A DNA stretch of 64,000 bases from an uncultured Stenotrophomonas sp. Lineage in GTDB: Bacteria > Pseudomonadota > Gammaproteobacteria > Xanthomonadales > Xanthomonadaceae. Each line of letters begins with the position of its first letter. The first letter of the stretch is position 1. Where the stretch lies: the NCBI GenBank assembly GCA_913775725.1, contig CAJYNG010000020.1, positions 62,001 to 126,000 of the forward strand, in the 5' to 3' direction. Positions 48,391 through 60,222 of this stretch are shown in pieces. The notes under the pieces are model-generated. The model was not told the DNA's origin. It worked only from the letters and a program-made list of their open reading frames with translations, and did no database searches. The translations under genes were made by a program, and so were the position numbers.

Positions 48391-49086
48391 TCAGCCGGCA
48401 CCCCGGCGCCACGCGGCCGGGGTCTGGCCACACTCGCGGCGCAGCGCGCGGGTCAGTGCGCTCTGCTCGGAATAGCCTGCGGCCAGCGCAATGTCGCTGA
48501 TCGACGCCGTGCTGGTGCGCAACCGATGCTTGGCCCAGCGCAACCGGCACGCGCTCAGCCAGGCCTGCGGGCTGAGCCCGAAATCACGCTGGAACAGCAC
48601 GTGCAACCGGCTCTCGCTGACCCCGACGAATCCGGCCATGCGCGCCACCGGCCAGGCCTGGCCCGGATCGGCCTGCACCGCCGCGCACAGTCCCTGCATG
48701 CGCGCGCCACTGCCGGCCGGTGCAAACACCTGCAGCAGCTGCGGCAACAGGGCCGGCACCGGCTGACCCGCCTGCACCTCCGCCAGGCAGCGGCGCAGCC
48801 CCAGCGGCAGGTGAAGCCAGCGCTGGCGGCACAGATGTTCCTGGGTACCGTCATCGAGCACGCCCGGCGGGCAGTCGACGATCATGAAACCATTGGGACC
48901 ATCAGCCATCTGGTCATGCGCTTCGCCGGCGGCAACAAAAGCGCCCTGCAGCAGGTCCAGCCGACCACCGCGCCCCTCCATCTCGAACTGCAGCTCACCC
49001 TGCAGCGGCAGCACCCACTGCGCGTAGTCATGACGGTCCAGGCCGGTGGCCTGCCCGTAGTGCCGCAGGTGGAAGATCGCGCCCAT
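48391..49086 (-). CDS. AraC-family transcriptional regulator
   Basis: About 231 residues: an N-terminal cupin-like sensor (HDYAQWVLPLQGELQFEMEG) and a C-terminal double helix-turn-helix (VARMAGFVGVSESRLHVLFQ and ISDIALAAGYSEQSALTRAL, then the AraC signature RRECGQTPAAWRRG). I use the ATG at 49086; a TTG at 49110 would add eight residues, and neither has a clear ribosome site. The EamA exporter gene follows on the same strand and may be its target. Effector unknown. Confidence 0.85.
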   Translation of the reverse strand: MGAIFHLRHYGQATGLDRHDYAQWVLPLQGELQFEMEGRGGRLDLLQGAFVAAGEAHDQMADGPNGFMIVDCPPGVLDDGTQEHLCRQRWLHLPLGLRRCLAEVQAGQPVPALLPQLLQVFAPAGSGARMQGLCAAVQADPGQAWPVARMAGFVGVSESRLHVLFQRDFGLSPQAWLSACRLRWAKHRLRTSTASISDIALAAGYSEQSALTRALRRECGQTPAAWRRGAG

Positions 49087-49167
49087 CGGCTCAGTGTGCG
49101 CGTGTAACAACGGCCGTGCAAACCGCTGCTATAGTCGATCCGTCATCCAACGCAGGGAGTGCAGGTC

Positions 49168-49947
49168 ATGACCCATCAGCACGTACTCGCAGTACTCGCC
49201 GCCAGCCTCGGCCTGGCGCTTGCTGTTCCGGCCCTGGCACAGGTACGCACCCCTCCCGCCCCGCACTGCATGGACGCCGTTGGCGTGCAGGAAGTGGAAC
49301 AGGCCTCGCCCCGCTCGATCGCGCTGCGCGCGGCCTCCGGCCAGGCCTATCGCATCGACTTCAGCGAGGACTGCCCTGGTGTCCGCACTGCCACCACGCT
49401 GAAGCTGGAAGCACCCGCCGGCTGGGCCTGCGGCCGTCCCAGCGAGCGCGTCGTGGTCGATGGCCGCAGCTGCGCCGTCAGTGCGGTCACCCCGGTGCAG
49501 AACCGGGACTTCGCCAACGTGGCCCGCGACAGTGACCGCCTGCGCACGGCCACCCTGCCCGCGGTGACCATCCGCGAACGCAAGGAAATCCGCCGCGGCT
49601 TCGGCGGCTCGCCGTCGTACTGCTTCGCCACCCGCAACGTCCGCGCGTGGTCGTCCGACCCGCAGGGCATGCTGGTGGAGACCAATCCGCGCCGCAATGG
49701 TGGCCACCGCTACTACCGTGTCGAGCTCGGCAGCCACTGTCGCCAGCTCGATCGTGCGCCGCAGCTCAGCTTCCGCTCCGGCATGCAGAACGGCCTGATC
49801 TGTGGCAATCCCGGTGACCGCATCCTCACCGCCGATTTCGAGAACGGTGACCTGCGCGGCGATACGCTGGCCCCGCTGCCGCAATACACGCGCGGCGCCT
49901 GCACGATCCAGGCGGTTTACCCGGCCTCCAGCCAGGCGTCGAACTAA
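49168..49947 (+). CDS. Secreted cysteine-containing protein with two related halves, unknown function
   Basis: 259 residues with a signal peptide (about 1-24, LAASLGLALAVPALA). The mature part seems to have two related halves. Each begins with a cysteine (HCMD; YCFA), continues with a beta-rich stretch about how residues behave in a polar strand pattern (YRIDFSEDC; YYRVELGSHC) and ends with CG-x-P (WACGRPSE; LICGNPGD) and a final Cys (GRSCAV; GACTIQ). The ATG at 49168 follows GGGAG; a GTG nine bases earlier is less likely. A TATAGT -10-like box lies at 49130. Its stop overlaps the convergent hydrolase stop. Function unknown; a small periplasmic beta-domain repeat is my best description. Confidence 0.75.
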   Translation: MTHQHVLAVLAASLGLALAVPALAQVRTPPAPHCMDAVGVQEVEQASPRSIALRAASGQAYRIDFSEDCPGVRTATTLKLEAPAGWACGRPSERVVVDGRSCAVSAVTPVQNRDFANVARDSDRLRTATLPAVTIRERKEIRRGFGGSPSYCFATRNVRAWSSDPQGMLVETNPRRNGGHRYYRVELGSHCRQLDRAPQLSFRSGMQNGLICGNPGDRILTADFENGDLRGDTLAPLPQYTRGACTIQAVYPASSQASN

Positions 49948-50996
49948 CCGTCGACGCCGAGGAAGGTGAACGGTGCGCTGGGCACGAAGTGACCCAGCGC
50001 ATCGCCGGCAAAGGTATTGCGCTGGTCCTTTCCAAGGTCGAGTTTGAGCACCTGCCCGCCGAAATCGACCTTGTTCAGATCGACCCAGAAGGTGTTCGGG
50101 GTCAATGCCGATTCGAAGAAGTACAGCCGCCGCTTGTGGTCGGCCACGGTGCGCCAACGCGTGGATGAGATGTTCGGCTCACCCGGCGTGGTGATGCCGT
50201 ATGGCACCGACGCGTTGCGGATCACGCTGAACACACTGGCCAGGGCCTCCACCGGATCCTCGGCCTTGGGAATGGCGTTGATGTAGAACGAGGCGCGCGC
50301 GAAGCGGTCAGCGGAGCGGTTGGTACCCGGCAGCATCACCGTGCCGCCGATCTGTTGCCAGTAACTGTTGAGGGCCAGCTGCTGCTCGAAGATCGGCGAG
50401 TTGGTCATTACCTGATAGCGCCGGTCATGGTGGATCACCTGGCGGCCGCCGATGTACTCGACGATGGCACTGTCGCCGCTGGCATCGGACAGCGACATAT
50501 GCAGCGTTGCCTGCCGATCTTCGCCGGGCACCTTGTCGGTGACGATCGAGTACGGCTCGCGTTTCAACGCAGTGACCGCCTCTTCCACGGTGGCGAAGTT
50601 GTCCAGCACATACTGCGCCCACAGCGAAATGGCCAGGCCCGGCTTGTTGCCACGCTGCTGCGGATACTCCGATTCCACCAGCCACAACAGGTTGGCGACC
50701 AGGCCCTTCTCGTTCATGCCATCGGTGGTCGACACGTCGTAGCCGGTCGCCACCACGCTGCCATAGCGCGCGGTCCAGGCCAGCGACTTCGGCCCGGCCT
50801 GGCCGGTGCGTGCGATGCCACGCGGCAGCACGTAGAGATTGGTCGCTACATCAACCTTCCAGTCCATCGAGCGCGCGGTGATCACATCGCCGTTGTCGCC
50901 CAGGTACACCGCACGCGTGCAGGCCAGCGCGGGTGCTGCGGCGGCGGCCAGTGCGACCGCAAGCAGTGCCGTTTCCTTCCACTTCATCCGTGCCAT
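49944..50996 (-). CDS. Linear amide C-N hydrolase (choloylglycine/penicillin V acylase family), exported
   Basis: Ntn-hydrolase of 350 residues. After a signal peptide ending at ALA, the mature protein would start with the catalytic Cys at 26 (CTRAVYLGDNGDVITARSMDW), exactly as the family requires. Other family marks are DGMNEKGLVANLLWL and YIGGRQVIHHDRRYQVMTNSP with its conserved Asn. These enzymes cleave bile-salt, penicillin V or N-acyl-homoserine lactone amides; in Gram-negative soil bacteria lactone acylase activity is possible, but this cannot be told here. The ATG at 50996 has AGGAG. Confidence 0.9.
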   Translation of the reverse strand: MARMKWKETALLAVALAAAAAPALACTRAVYLGDNGDVITARSMDWKVDVATNLYVLPRGIARTGQAGPKSLAWTARYGSVVATGYDVSTTDGMNEKGLVANLLWLVESEYPQQRGNKPGLAISLWAQYVLDNFATVEEAVTALKREPYSIVTDKVPGEDRQATLHMSLSDASGDSAIVEYIGGRQVIHHDRRYQVMTNSPIFEQQLALNSYWQQIGGTVMLPGTNRSADRFARASFYINAIPKAEDPVEALASVFSVIRNASVPYGITTPGEPNISSTRWRTVADHKRRLYFFESALTPNTFWVDLNKVDFGGQVLKLDLGKDQRNTFAGDALGHFVPSAPFTFLGVDG

Positions 50997-51063
50997 GTCG
51001 TTGCGCTCCTTTCCCCGTGATCCATGGATATGACCCCATGCAGGGTGACACAGCGGTGAAGCC

Positions 51064-51477
51064 TCAGCGAACCACGCGATCGTGCAGCCAGAAACCCGCA
51101 AGCATCGCCGGTACGAACCACAAGGCTTCGCGCGATCCCACCGCCAGCCCGGCGATGGCAGGGCCCGGGCAATAGCCCGCCCATCCCCAGCCGATGCCGA
51201 ACAGCGCCGCGCCCAGCACCAGGCGCAGATCGACACCGCGCGCAGCAGGCAATTGGAAGCGCGTTGCGCACGAAGGACGCGCGCGCCGCAGCACCCAGCG
51301 CTGGCCAACCGCGCTGACCAGCAATGCAGAGGCCAGCACCCAGGCCAAGGTGGGATCGACATCGCCGGCGATGTCGAGGAAACCGAGGATGCGGCGCGGA
51401 TCAGTCATGCCGGCCAACGCCAGGCCTGCACCGAAAAGCGCGCCTGCCGCACCGGCGGCCACCATCGCGCGGCTCAT
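51064..51477 (-). CDS. YeeE/YedE-family membrane protein, second of pair
   Basis: 137-residue membrane protein with four hydrophobic segments and the conserved cysteine motif GWAGYCPGPAIAGLA. The family (related to thiosulfate/sulfur-moiety transporters) often occurs as paired half-size proteins. The ATG at 51477 overlaps the stop of the partner by four bases. Probably moves reactive sulfur or thiosulfate across the inner membrane under control of the divergent ArsR gene. Confidence 0.85.
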   Translation of the reverse strand: MSRAMVAAGAAGALFGAGLALAGMTDPRRILGFLDIAGDVDPTLAWVLASALLVSAVGQRWVLRRARPSCATRFQLPAARGVDLRLVLGAALFGIGWGWAGYCPGPAIAGLAVGSREALWFVPAMLAGFWLHDRVVR

Positions 51478-51911
51478 GCGAAGCCTCCGCCGTGACGGAT
51501 CAGGAAGGTGGTCAGCATCGCGCAGGCCATGAACACCAGCACCGCCAGCAGCGACCGCTTTGAGCCGCGGGCCAGGCCGCAGACTCCGTGACCGCTGGTG
51601 CAGCCGTTGCCCAACCGCGTACCGAAGCCGACCAGCAGGCCGGCACCGATCAGCTGCCACGCCGGCAAGGCGTTACGCAGCAGGGTGCGGGGCGCTTGCC
51701 CTGGCGCGGCCTGCCACCACAGCACCAGCCCTGCAGCGGCAAGCAGGCCGAACAGGAACACCCAGCGCCAACCCCGCTCACCCGGCGCGGCACGCACGCT
51801 GCCAGCGGCGATGCCACTGAGGCCGGCCACCCGACCCGTTGTGGCCAGCAACAGCACCGCCGCCGCACCGATCAACGCGCCCCCCGCCACCGCGGCCCAC
51901 GGCAGGGTCAT
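51474..51911 (-). CDS. YeeE/YedE-family membrane protein, first of pair
   Basis: 145-residue membrane protein with about four hydrophobic segments and the family motif GNGCTSGHGVCGLARGS, whose cysteines are expected to handle sulfur. It forms a translationally coupled pair with the next gene. Its promoter region (51912-51997) is shared with the divergent ArsR-type regulator and contains an AT-rich dyad. Confidence 0.87.
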   Translation of the reverse strand: MTLPWAAVAGGALIGAAAVLLLATTGRVAGLSGIAAGSVRAAPGERGWRWVFLFGLLAAAGLVLWWQAAPGQAPRTLLRNALPAWQLIGAGLLVGFGTRLGNGCTSGHGVCGLARGSKRSLLAVLVFMACAMLTTFLIRHGGGFA

Positions 51912-51947
51912 GACCTGCCTCCGCTCAATCCGCTCATTCGCTTGCCT

Positions 51948-51988
51948 TTTGATTTAGATTTTTCTAAATTAGCTTCTTCTAAATCAAA
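51948..51988. promoter_or_regulatory. Nested AT-rich operator between YeeE pair and ArsR regulator
   Basis: Outer inverted repeat TTTGATTTAGA / TCTAAATCAAA (51948-51958 and 51978-51988); inner perfect repeat TTTAGA-N4-TCTAAA (51953-51968). Such AT-rich dyads are typical operators of BigR/SqrR-type ArsR repressors. It ends nine bases before the regulator ATG, so autorepression is likely. Confidence 0.75.
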
Positions 51989-51997
51989 AGGTCAACC

Positions 51998-52318
51998 ATG
52001 GCCCGCCCCCCGCTCGACAGCGCCGCCATGGCCAAACACGCTGCCCAGGCTGCAACGCTGCTTAAAAGCCTGGCCCATCCTGCGCGGCTGCGCGTGCTGT
52101 GCCGGCTGGTCGAAGGTGAGGCGCCGGTGCCGGAACTGCAGGCACTGACCGGACTCAGCGCATCAGCGCTGTCACAGCATCTGGCGGTGCTGCGCGAACT
52201 GGATATCGTCGCGACCCGGCGCGAAGCGCAGGCCATCCACTACCGCATGGTTGAAGGGCCCGCACTGGGCGTGCTGCAGGCGCTGCATGCCGCCTATTGC
52301 GGCGATGCCGCGCGCTGA
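51998..52318 (+). CDS. ArsR-family regulator of the persulfide-sensing (BigR/SqrR) type
   Basis: Winged-helix repressor of 106 residues. Cysteines at 35 (RVLCRLVEG) and 101 (AAYCGD) are 66 residues apart, the same separation as the redox pair of BigR and SqrR, which form a polysulfide bridge on meeting reactive sulfur. DNA-recognition region: LTGLSASALSQHLAVLRELD. Divergent from the YeeE/YedE pair across a nested dyad. No persulfide dioxygenase or sulfide:quinone reductase is in the window. Its stop is three bases from the end of the convergent BLUF gene. Confidence 0.88.
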   Translation: MARPPLDSAAMAKHAAQAATLLKSLAHPARLRVLCRLVEGEAPVPELQALTGLSASALSQHLAVLRELDIVATRREAQAIHYRMVEGPALGVLQALHAAYCGDAAR

Positions 52319-52321
52319 ATC

Positions 52322-52750
52322 TCAACCGGCGTGCAGGGCCGGCTGCACTACCTGGTCGAGCAGGTCTACCGGCGTGGGTGCCGAACGGTCGCCCTCCAGG
52401 GCACGGCTGAACCCCGACCAGTCGCTGGAAGACAGCTGGCGCAGCAGCGTTGCATCCACCGGCAACGCGCGCATCGACCAGTACGGAAACTGACGCTGAC
52501 CGAGGCGGCCACGCGCAAGTTCGATGATGTCGATGTGGCTGCCGGCCTGCAGGATGCGCTCGTAGACCGAGTCGATACCGTCCGGCGGCCCCTCGATGTA
52601 CTGCAGGAAACGATCGCCATCATGCAGCAGTACACCGGTCACCCCGGCCAGCTTGTTGAAGCGTGCCGCATCCTCGACCAGCGCCTGAAGGCGATCGACA
52701 GAGAGCTCCGGCAACGCCCGGCTGACGTAGGCGATGGCGCGCAATGGCAT
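52322..52750 (-). CDS. BLUF-domain blue-light photoreceptor
   Basis: Stand-alone BLUF protein of 142 residues (flavin-binding). The key residues have the spacing of AppA: Tyr8, Asn32, Gln50, Trp91 and Met93. After the BLUF core, a C-terminal tail of about 40 residues forms the usual short capping helices. The ATG has AAGGAAG. Short BLUF proteins act through partner proteins; none is evident, though a large kinase cluster begins just upstream on the same strand. Output unknown. Confidence 0.9.
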   Translation of the reverse strand: MPLRAIAYVSRALPELSVDRLQALVEDAARFNKLAGVTGVLLHDGDRFLQYIEGPPDGIDSVYERILQAGSHIDIIELARGRLGQRQFPYWSMRALPVDATLLRQLSSSDWSGFSRALEGDRSAPTPVDLLDQVVQPALHAG

Positions 52751-52833
52751 GGTGCTTCCTTGGCAGGGTGTGAACGCACGGTAGCAGTTGCGGACGAGCC
52801 CGTCTCAATACACCCGCACACTTCCTGAATAAT

Positions 52834-53967
52834 TCAGGTTGCGGTGGCGCCCGTCCCGTCCCATCGACGCGGCAGGACCGCCTCGAACACGACCTGTCCG
52901 GCCTCGTTGCGTGCACCGATACGACCACCATGGGCACGGACGAACTGGTCCACGATGTACAGGCCGAGGCCCAGGCCCTTGCTCTGGTGGAAGCTGGCCT
53001 TGAACGGCTCGAACAGCCGCGGAAGCAGCGCATCGTCGATGTGGCCGGCATTGCTCACCCGCAGCACCACGGTGCGGGCATCATGCCCATCCAGCTGCAC
53101 CAGCGCTTCGCTGCCATGGGTCAACGCATTTCCGACCAGGTTGGCCGCAATCTGGCCCAGGCGATCCATATCGCCCTGCAGGCGCGTATCGCCGACGACG
53201 TCGAGGCGGATGCGCTCATGGCCATGGGCGCTGCCCGCTTCGGCGACCACCGCGCGAGTGACCTCGCGCAGGTCGCAGGCCACCGCCTCCAATCGCAGGC
53301 CGCCGCTGCGGATGCGCGAGAAGTCCAGCAACTGCTCCACCATCCGCGCCATGCGCAAGGTGCTGGCCTCCAGGAACTGCAGCGTCTGCTGCGCGCCCGT
53401 GTTGTCCTGCGGAAGCTCCAGCGCCAGCTTGTCCGCACACAGCAGGATGGCCGACAGCGGCGTACGCAGGTCGTGGGTCAGCACCGCGGCCATCGTCTCG
53501 TTGAGCTTGAGCGCACGCTCCAGCGCCTCGTTGCGCGCCTTCAGCAGCTGCCGCTGCTGGTACAGCTCGATGAAGACGTTGACCTTGCTCAGGATCACCT
53601 GCGGCGCCACCGGTTTGTGCAGGAAATCGACCGCGCCGGTTTCGTAACCCTTGAACGCACGCAGCGGATCGTCCGGCGAGGCGGTCAGGAAAATGATCGG
53701 CACCGTGCGGCTGCGATGCGAACCGCGCATCAGCTCGGCCAGGGTGAAGCCATCGATCTCCGGCATGTGCACGTCCAGCAGGGCCAACGCGACCTCGTGC
53801 TCGAGCAGCAGCTCAAGCGCCTGCGCGCCCGAGCCCGCCAGCAACAGATTCACGCCCTCACGCTGCAGCAGCGCCTGCATGGCTACCAGGTTCTGCGGCA
53901 CGTCATCGACGATCAGCAGGTTGACCGGGGACTGCGACTGCGCAGGGTCCGGTGGCAACAGGTTCAT
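52834..53967 (-). CDS. Response regulator-histidine kinase hybrid (receiver at N-terminus)
   Basis: 377 residues. Receiver domain at about 15-130 with phospho-acceptor Asp65 (LLDVHMPE) and Lys118 region (FLHKPVAP). A coiled linker leads to a HisKA domain with His165 (AVLTHDLRTPLSA) and a HATPase with GLGLGLYIVDQF. This layout receives phosphate and passes on or senses signals through its own kinase. Its ATG overlaps the cheB stop by four bases. Last of a four-gene unit with the large hybrid kinase, cheR and cheB. Confidence 0.92.
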   Translation of the reverse strand: MNLLPPDPAQSQSPVNLLIVDDVPQNLVAMQALLQREGVNLLLAGSGAQALELLLEHEVALALLDVHMPEIDGFTLAELMRGSHRSRTVPIIFLTASPDDPLRAFKGYETGAVDFLHKPVAPQVILSKVNVFIELYQQRQLLKARNEALERALKLNETMAAVLTHDLRTPLSAILLCADKLALELPQDNTGAQQTLQFLEASTLRMARMVEQLLDFSRIRSGGLRLEAVACDLREVTRAVVAEAGSAHGHERIRLDVVGDTRLQGDMDRLGQIAANLVGNALTHGSEALVQLDGHDARTVVLRVSNAGHIDDALLPRLFEPFKASFHQSKGLGLGLYIVDQFVRAHGGRIGARNEAGQVVFEAVLPRRWDGTGATAT

Positions 53968-54539
53968 GCAAACAACTCCTTCAGACGACGACACATCAGT
54001 TCAAGGGGCAGCACGGCATCGGCACCGGCGTGCTGCAGGGCGGAAGCCGGCATCATCGATGCCTCGGCCTCCTCGGGACATTGCAGCCAGGCACGGCCAC
54101 CGGCGGCGCGCACCGCAGCCACGCCTTCACTGCCATCGCTGCTGGCACCGGTCAGCAACAGCGCCAGTACCTGCGCACCGAACACCGCCGCAGCGGAGTC
54201 GAACAGCGGGTCGATGGCCGGGCGCGAGAACAGCACGGGCGCATCCACCGACAGCGCCACCGCACCGGCATCCTCCACCAGCAGGTGGTAGTCCGGCGGC
54301 GCGAACGTGACCGTACCCGGCTGCAGCGGCTGTTTGTCCTCCGCCTCGCGCACTGGCAGCGCGCAGTACGGCGCCAACACCTCGGCAATGCGGCTGGTGC
54401 GGTCACGCGGCAGGTGCAGCACGGCCAGTACTGGTACCGGCAGCTTGCCCGGCAGTGCACCGAGCACCGCCTGCAGGGCCGCCACGCCACCGGCGGACGC
54501 GCCGATCACCAGCACGGCAGGGCGCGCCTGCAGCGTCAT
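53964..54539 (-). CDS. CheB-type methylesterase without receiver domain
   Basis: 191-residue catalytic CheB domain only. The catalytic triad is visible as Ser15 (GASAGG), His42 (VLHLPRD) and Asp135 (TGASSDGSEG). Canonical chemotaxis CheB has an N-terminal receiver; here it is missing. Such orphan CheB proteins act in alternative signalling modules that also contain CheR and hybrid kinases, as here. The start overlaps the cheR stop by one base (TGATG). Confidence 0.91.
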   Translation of the reverse strand: MTLQARPAVLVIGASAGGVAALQAVLGALPGKLPVPVLAVLHLPRDRTSRIAEVLAPYCALPVREAEDKQPLQPGTVTFAPPDYHLLVEDAGAVALSVDAPVLFSRPAIDPLFDSAAAVFGAQVLALLLTGASSDGSEGVAAVRAAGGRAWLQCPEEAEASMMPASALQHAGADAVLPLELMCRRLKELFA

Positions 54540-55359
54540 CAGGCCACCTTCCGGTACAGGCGGTGCTCGCGCGAACAGACCTCGAAGGCGTCATGGTGGC
54601 ACCCGAACTGCAGCGACTCCTTGCTGCCCAGGCCAAGGAAGCCTCGATGCACCAGCGCCTCACGGAACAGGCCCACCGCGCGGTCCTGCAGATCGCGGTT
54701 GAAATAGATCAGCACATTGCGGCACGACACCAGGTGCACTTCGGAGAACACGGTATCGGTGGCCAGGCTGTGGTCGGCGAACACCACGTTGCGGCGCAGC
54801 TGGCGGTCGAACACCGCACCGTCGTACGCCGTGGCGTAATAGTCGGACAGCGACGCCGTGCCGCCGGCCGCCAGATAGTTGCGGCTGAACTGGGCCATCC
54901 GGTCAATGCCATAGGCACCCGCCTCGGCGGTGGCCAGCGCGGCCGGATTGATGTCGGTGGCATAGACGATGCTGCGATCAAGCAGGCCTTCCTCGTGCAG
55001 CAGGATCGCCAGCGACCACACCTCCTCGCCGGTGCTGCAACCAGCCACCCACAGCTTCACCGACGGATAGGTGCGCAGTACCGGCACCACCTGCTCGCGC
55101 AGCTCACGGAAGTACGCGGGGTCACGGAACATCTCCGAGACCTGCACGGTGAAGAACTGCATGGCCTGGGCGAACAGGTCCGGCTCGTGCAGCAGCCGGT
55201 ACTGCAGGTCGACCAACCGTTCGCACTCATAGCGCTGCATCGCCTGGCGCATGCGCCTGCGCAGCGACGAGACCGCATAACTGCGGAAATCGTAGTGGTA
55301 GCGCTGGTACAGCGCTTCCAGCAGAACCTTCAGTTCCAGGTCGAACAGCGCCTGTTCGT

Positions 55360-55363
<4 letters not shown>
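54539..55363 (-). CDS. CheR-type methyltransferase
   Basis: 274 residues: an N-terminal helical domain (LLEALYQRYHYDFRSYA) and a SAM-dependent methyltransferase domain (VWVAGCSTGEEVWSLAILL; VYATDINPAALATA; VSCRNVLIYFNRDLQ). It would methylate glutamates of a receptor or kinase coiled coil. No methyl-accepting receptor is encoded nearby, but the partner kinase has a long glutamine/glutamate-rich coiled coil. ATGA overlap with the kinase gene. Confidence 0.92.
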
Positions 55364-58461
<3,098 letters not shown>

Positions 58462-58612
58462 GCAGGTCGGTTCCAGAGGCTGAAGGGTGGGTGATGGTAC
58501 TCCGTGTCGCATTCAGCCGCACAGGACCATTGGCACGTGCCCGCCGTGCACGCATCCTTCACACTCCACTGCCTAGCTTCACGTCCCTCCCTGGGGTAAC
58601 ACTTATTTCCAC
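58462..58612. promoter_or_regulatory. Divergent promoter region between two signalling operons
   Basis: 151 bases separate the starts of the two kinase genes. I see no clear dyad. A GGGGTAACACTTATTTCC stretch just before the GTG of the plus-strand kinase may hold promoter elements. Confidence 0.35.
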
Positions 58613-59776
58613 GTGGACGCAGCCGCTTCTACGACGTCCGTGCTGACGGACCCTTCCCGACAACTGCGACTGCTGATCGACAGCGTGCGCGACCATGCGC
58701 TGTACCTGCTTGATCCCGAAGGCATCGTCTGCAGCTGGAACCCGGGGGCCGAACGCATCAAGGGCTATTCAGCCGATGACGTGGTGGGCACGCACTTCGG
58801 TCGTTTCTACCTGGCCACCGACCGCGAGGCCGGCGAACCGCAGCGCATGCTCCGCCTCGCGGCGCAACATGGCCATGTCGCCAGTGAAGGTTGGCGGGTG
58901 CGCCGTGATGGCTCGTCGTTCCGCGCCAGCGTGGTCGTCGAGCCGGTCGTCGAGGCCGGCGAACTGCTCGGCTTCGTCAAGATCACCCGCGACATCACCG
59001 AGCAGTGGCAGGCACAGCGGCTGCTGCGTGATGCCCAGCGTGCGCTGCGCAACACCCAGCAGTTCGAGACGGTTGGCCGGCTCAGCCGTGGCCTCTCGCA
59101 CGAGTTCAACAACCTGCTGACCACCATCGGCAACGCACTGGACCTGCTGTCGCTGCGCGTGAACGGTGACGATGCGCGCGCCGCCGAGCTGCTGGATGCT
59201 GCGCAGACTGCGACCGATCGCGGTGCGCTGCTGACCCGCCAGCTGCTGGCCTTCAGCACCGGCCAGACCCTGATCCGCGAACCGGTGGACATCAATGCAC
59301 TGGTACGGCAATGGCTGCCGGACCTGCAGCGCGCCTGTCCGCCCACGGTGACGCTGGACGCCCGCCTCACGCCGGGCCTGCCGCAGGTGAACACCGACGC
59401 GCTGCAGCTGCAGACCGCGCTGGCCAATCTGGTCGCCAATGCCGCGGATGCTACCCTTGAAGGCGGCCGCATCCTGATCGGCACCGCGCTGGAGCATCGC
59501 CTCGACCCGGATGCGGACTCCACGCTGCAACGTGGCTATGTCACCCTCAGCGTCTGCGATGAGGGCCACGGGATGGCGGCCGACATCGCCGAACGGGCGA
59601 CCGAGCCGTTCTTCACCACCAAGGACATCGGCAAAGGCAGCGGCCTGGGCCTGAGCCAGGTGTTCGGATTCACTACCCAGAGCGGCGGCTTCGTCGACGT
59701 GTCCACCACGCCCGGTGTCGGCACCACGGTCAGCCTGCTGCTACCCGCAACAGAGGAAGCAACCCATGACCGATGA
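58613..59776 (+). CDS. PAS-domain sensor histidine kinase
   Basis: 387 residues, soluble. PAS domain at about 20-130 (HALYLLDPEGIVCSWNPGAERIKGY is the fold's start), then HisKA with His163 (LSHEFNNLLTTIGNALDLL, HisKA of the FNN type) and a HATPase (DEGHGMAADIAERATEPFFTTK, GSGLGLSQVFGF). The PAS core lacks the NCRFLQ cysteine motif of LOV domains, so it is not an obvious light sensor. GTG start with no clear Shine-Dalgarno. It overlaps the receiver gene by 11 bases. Confidence 0.88.
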   Translation: MDAAASTTSVLTDPSRQLRLLIDSVRDHALYLLDPEGIVCSWNPGAERIKGYSADDVVGTHFGRFYLATDREAGEPQRMLRLAAQHGHVASEGWRVRRDGSSFRASVVVEPVVEAGELLGFVKITRDITEQWQAQRLLRDAQRALRNTQQFETVGRLSRGLSHEFNNLLTTIGNALDLLSLRVNGDDARAAELLDAAQTATDRGALLTRQLLAFSTGQTLIREPVDINALVRQWLPDLQRACPPTVTLDARLTPGLPQVNTDALQLQTALANLVANAADATLEGGRILIGTALEHRLDPDADSTLQRGYVTLSVCDEGHGMAADIAERATEPFFTTKDIGKGSGLGLSQVFGFTTQSGGFVDVSTTPGVGTTVSLLLPATEEATHDR

Positions 59777-60125
59777 CCCGATCCGCGTATTGATGGTGGA
59801 AGACCAGACCGATCTTCGCGAAATGATCGGCCTGGCCCTGCGCGATTTCGGCATCGAGGTGGCCACCACCGCCGATGGCCACGAGGCGGCGGAACTGCTC
59901 AAGGGCGAAGCGCGCTTCGACGTGGTGTTCAGCGATATCAGCATGCCCAACGGCATGTCCGGCATCGAGCTGAGCGAGCATGTGGCGCGCGAACAGCCGC
60001 AGGCACGGATGATCCTGTCGTCCGGCTACGCCCGCTCGCAGCTGCCCCCGCTACCCGAGCAGGTCGAGTTCCTGCCCAAGCCCTATCGCCTGCGCCAGCT
60101 GGTTCAGCTGCTGAAGCAGGATTGA
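59766..60125 (+). CDS. Single-domain response regulator
   Basis: Stand-alone receiver of 119 residues: acidic pocket VEDQ near 11-13, phospho-acceptor Asp57 (VVFSDISMPN) and the conserved Lys in FLPKPYRL. The ATG at 59766 follows GAGGAAG, inside the end of the kinase gene; co-expression with that kinase makes it the likely partner. No output domain, so it must signal by protein contact, perhaps to the divergent hybrid kinase system. Confidence 0.92.
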   Translation: MTDDPIRVLMVEDQTDLREMIGLALRDFGIEVATTADGHEAAELLKGEARFDVVFSDISMPNGMSGIELSEHVAREQPQARMILSSGYARSQLPPLPEQVEFLPKPYRLRQLVQLLKQD

Positions 60126-60130
60126 GGAGC

Positions 60131-60221
60131 TGCCGGGCATGGCCCGGTGCTACCAGCCTGCACCGGCCGGGCCAAGCCCGGCGTATTCGCTCCTGTAGAG
60201 CCGAGCCGACGCTCGGCTGCA
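60131..60221. repeat. REP-like palindromes after receiver gene
   Basis: TGCCGGGCATGGCCCGGTGC then TACC (60131-60154), GGCCGGGCCAAGCCCGGC in between, and GTAGAGCCGAGCCGACGCTC then GGCTGC (60195-60221). They separate the convergent receiver and outer-membrane-protein genes. Confidence 0.65.
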
Positions 60222-60222
60222 C

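Noticed and set aside
58613-59776. PAS kinase as a LOV blue-light sensor
   Set aside because: The flavin-binding NCRFLQ-type cysteine motif is absent from the PAS core.
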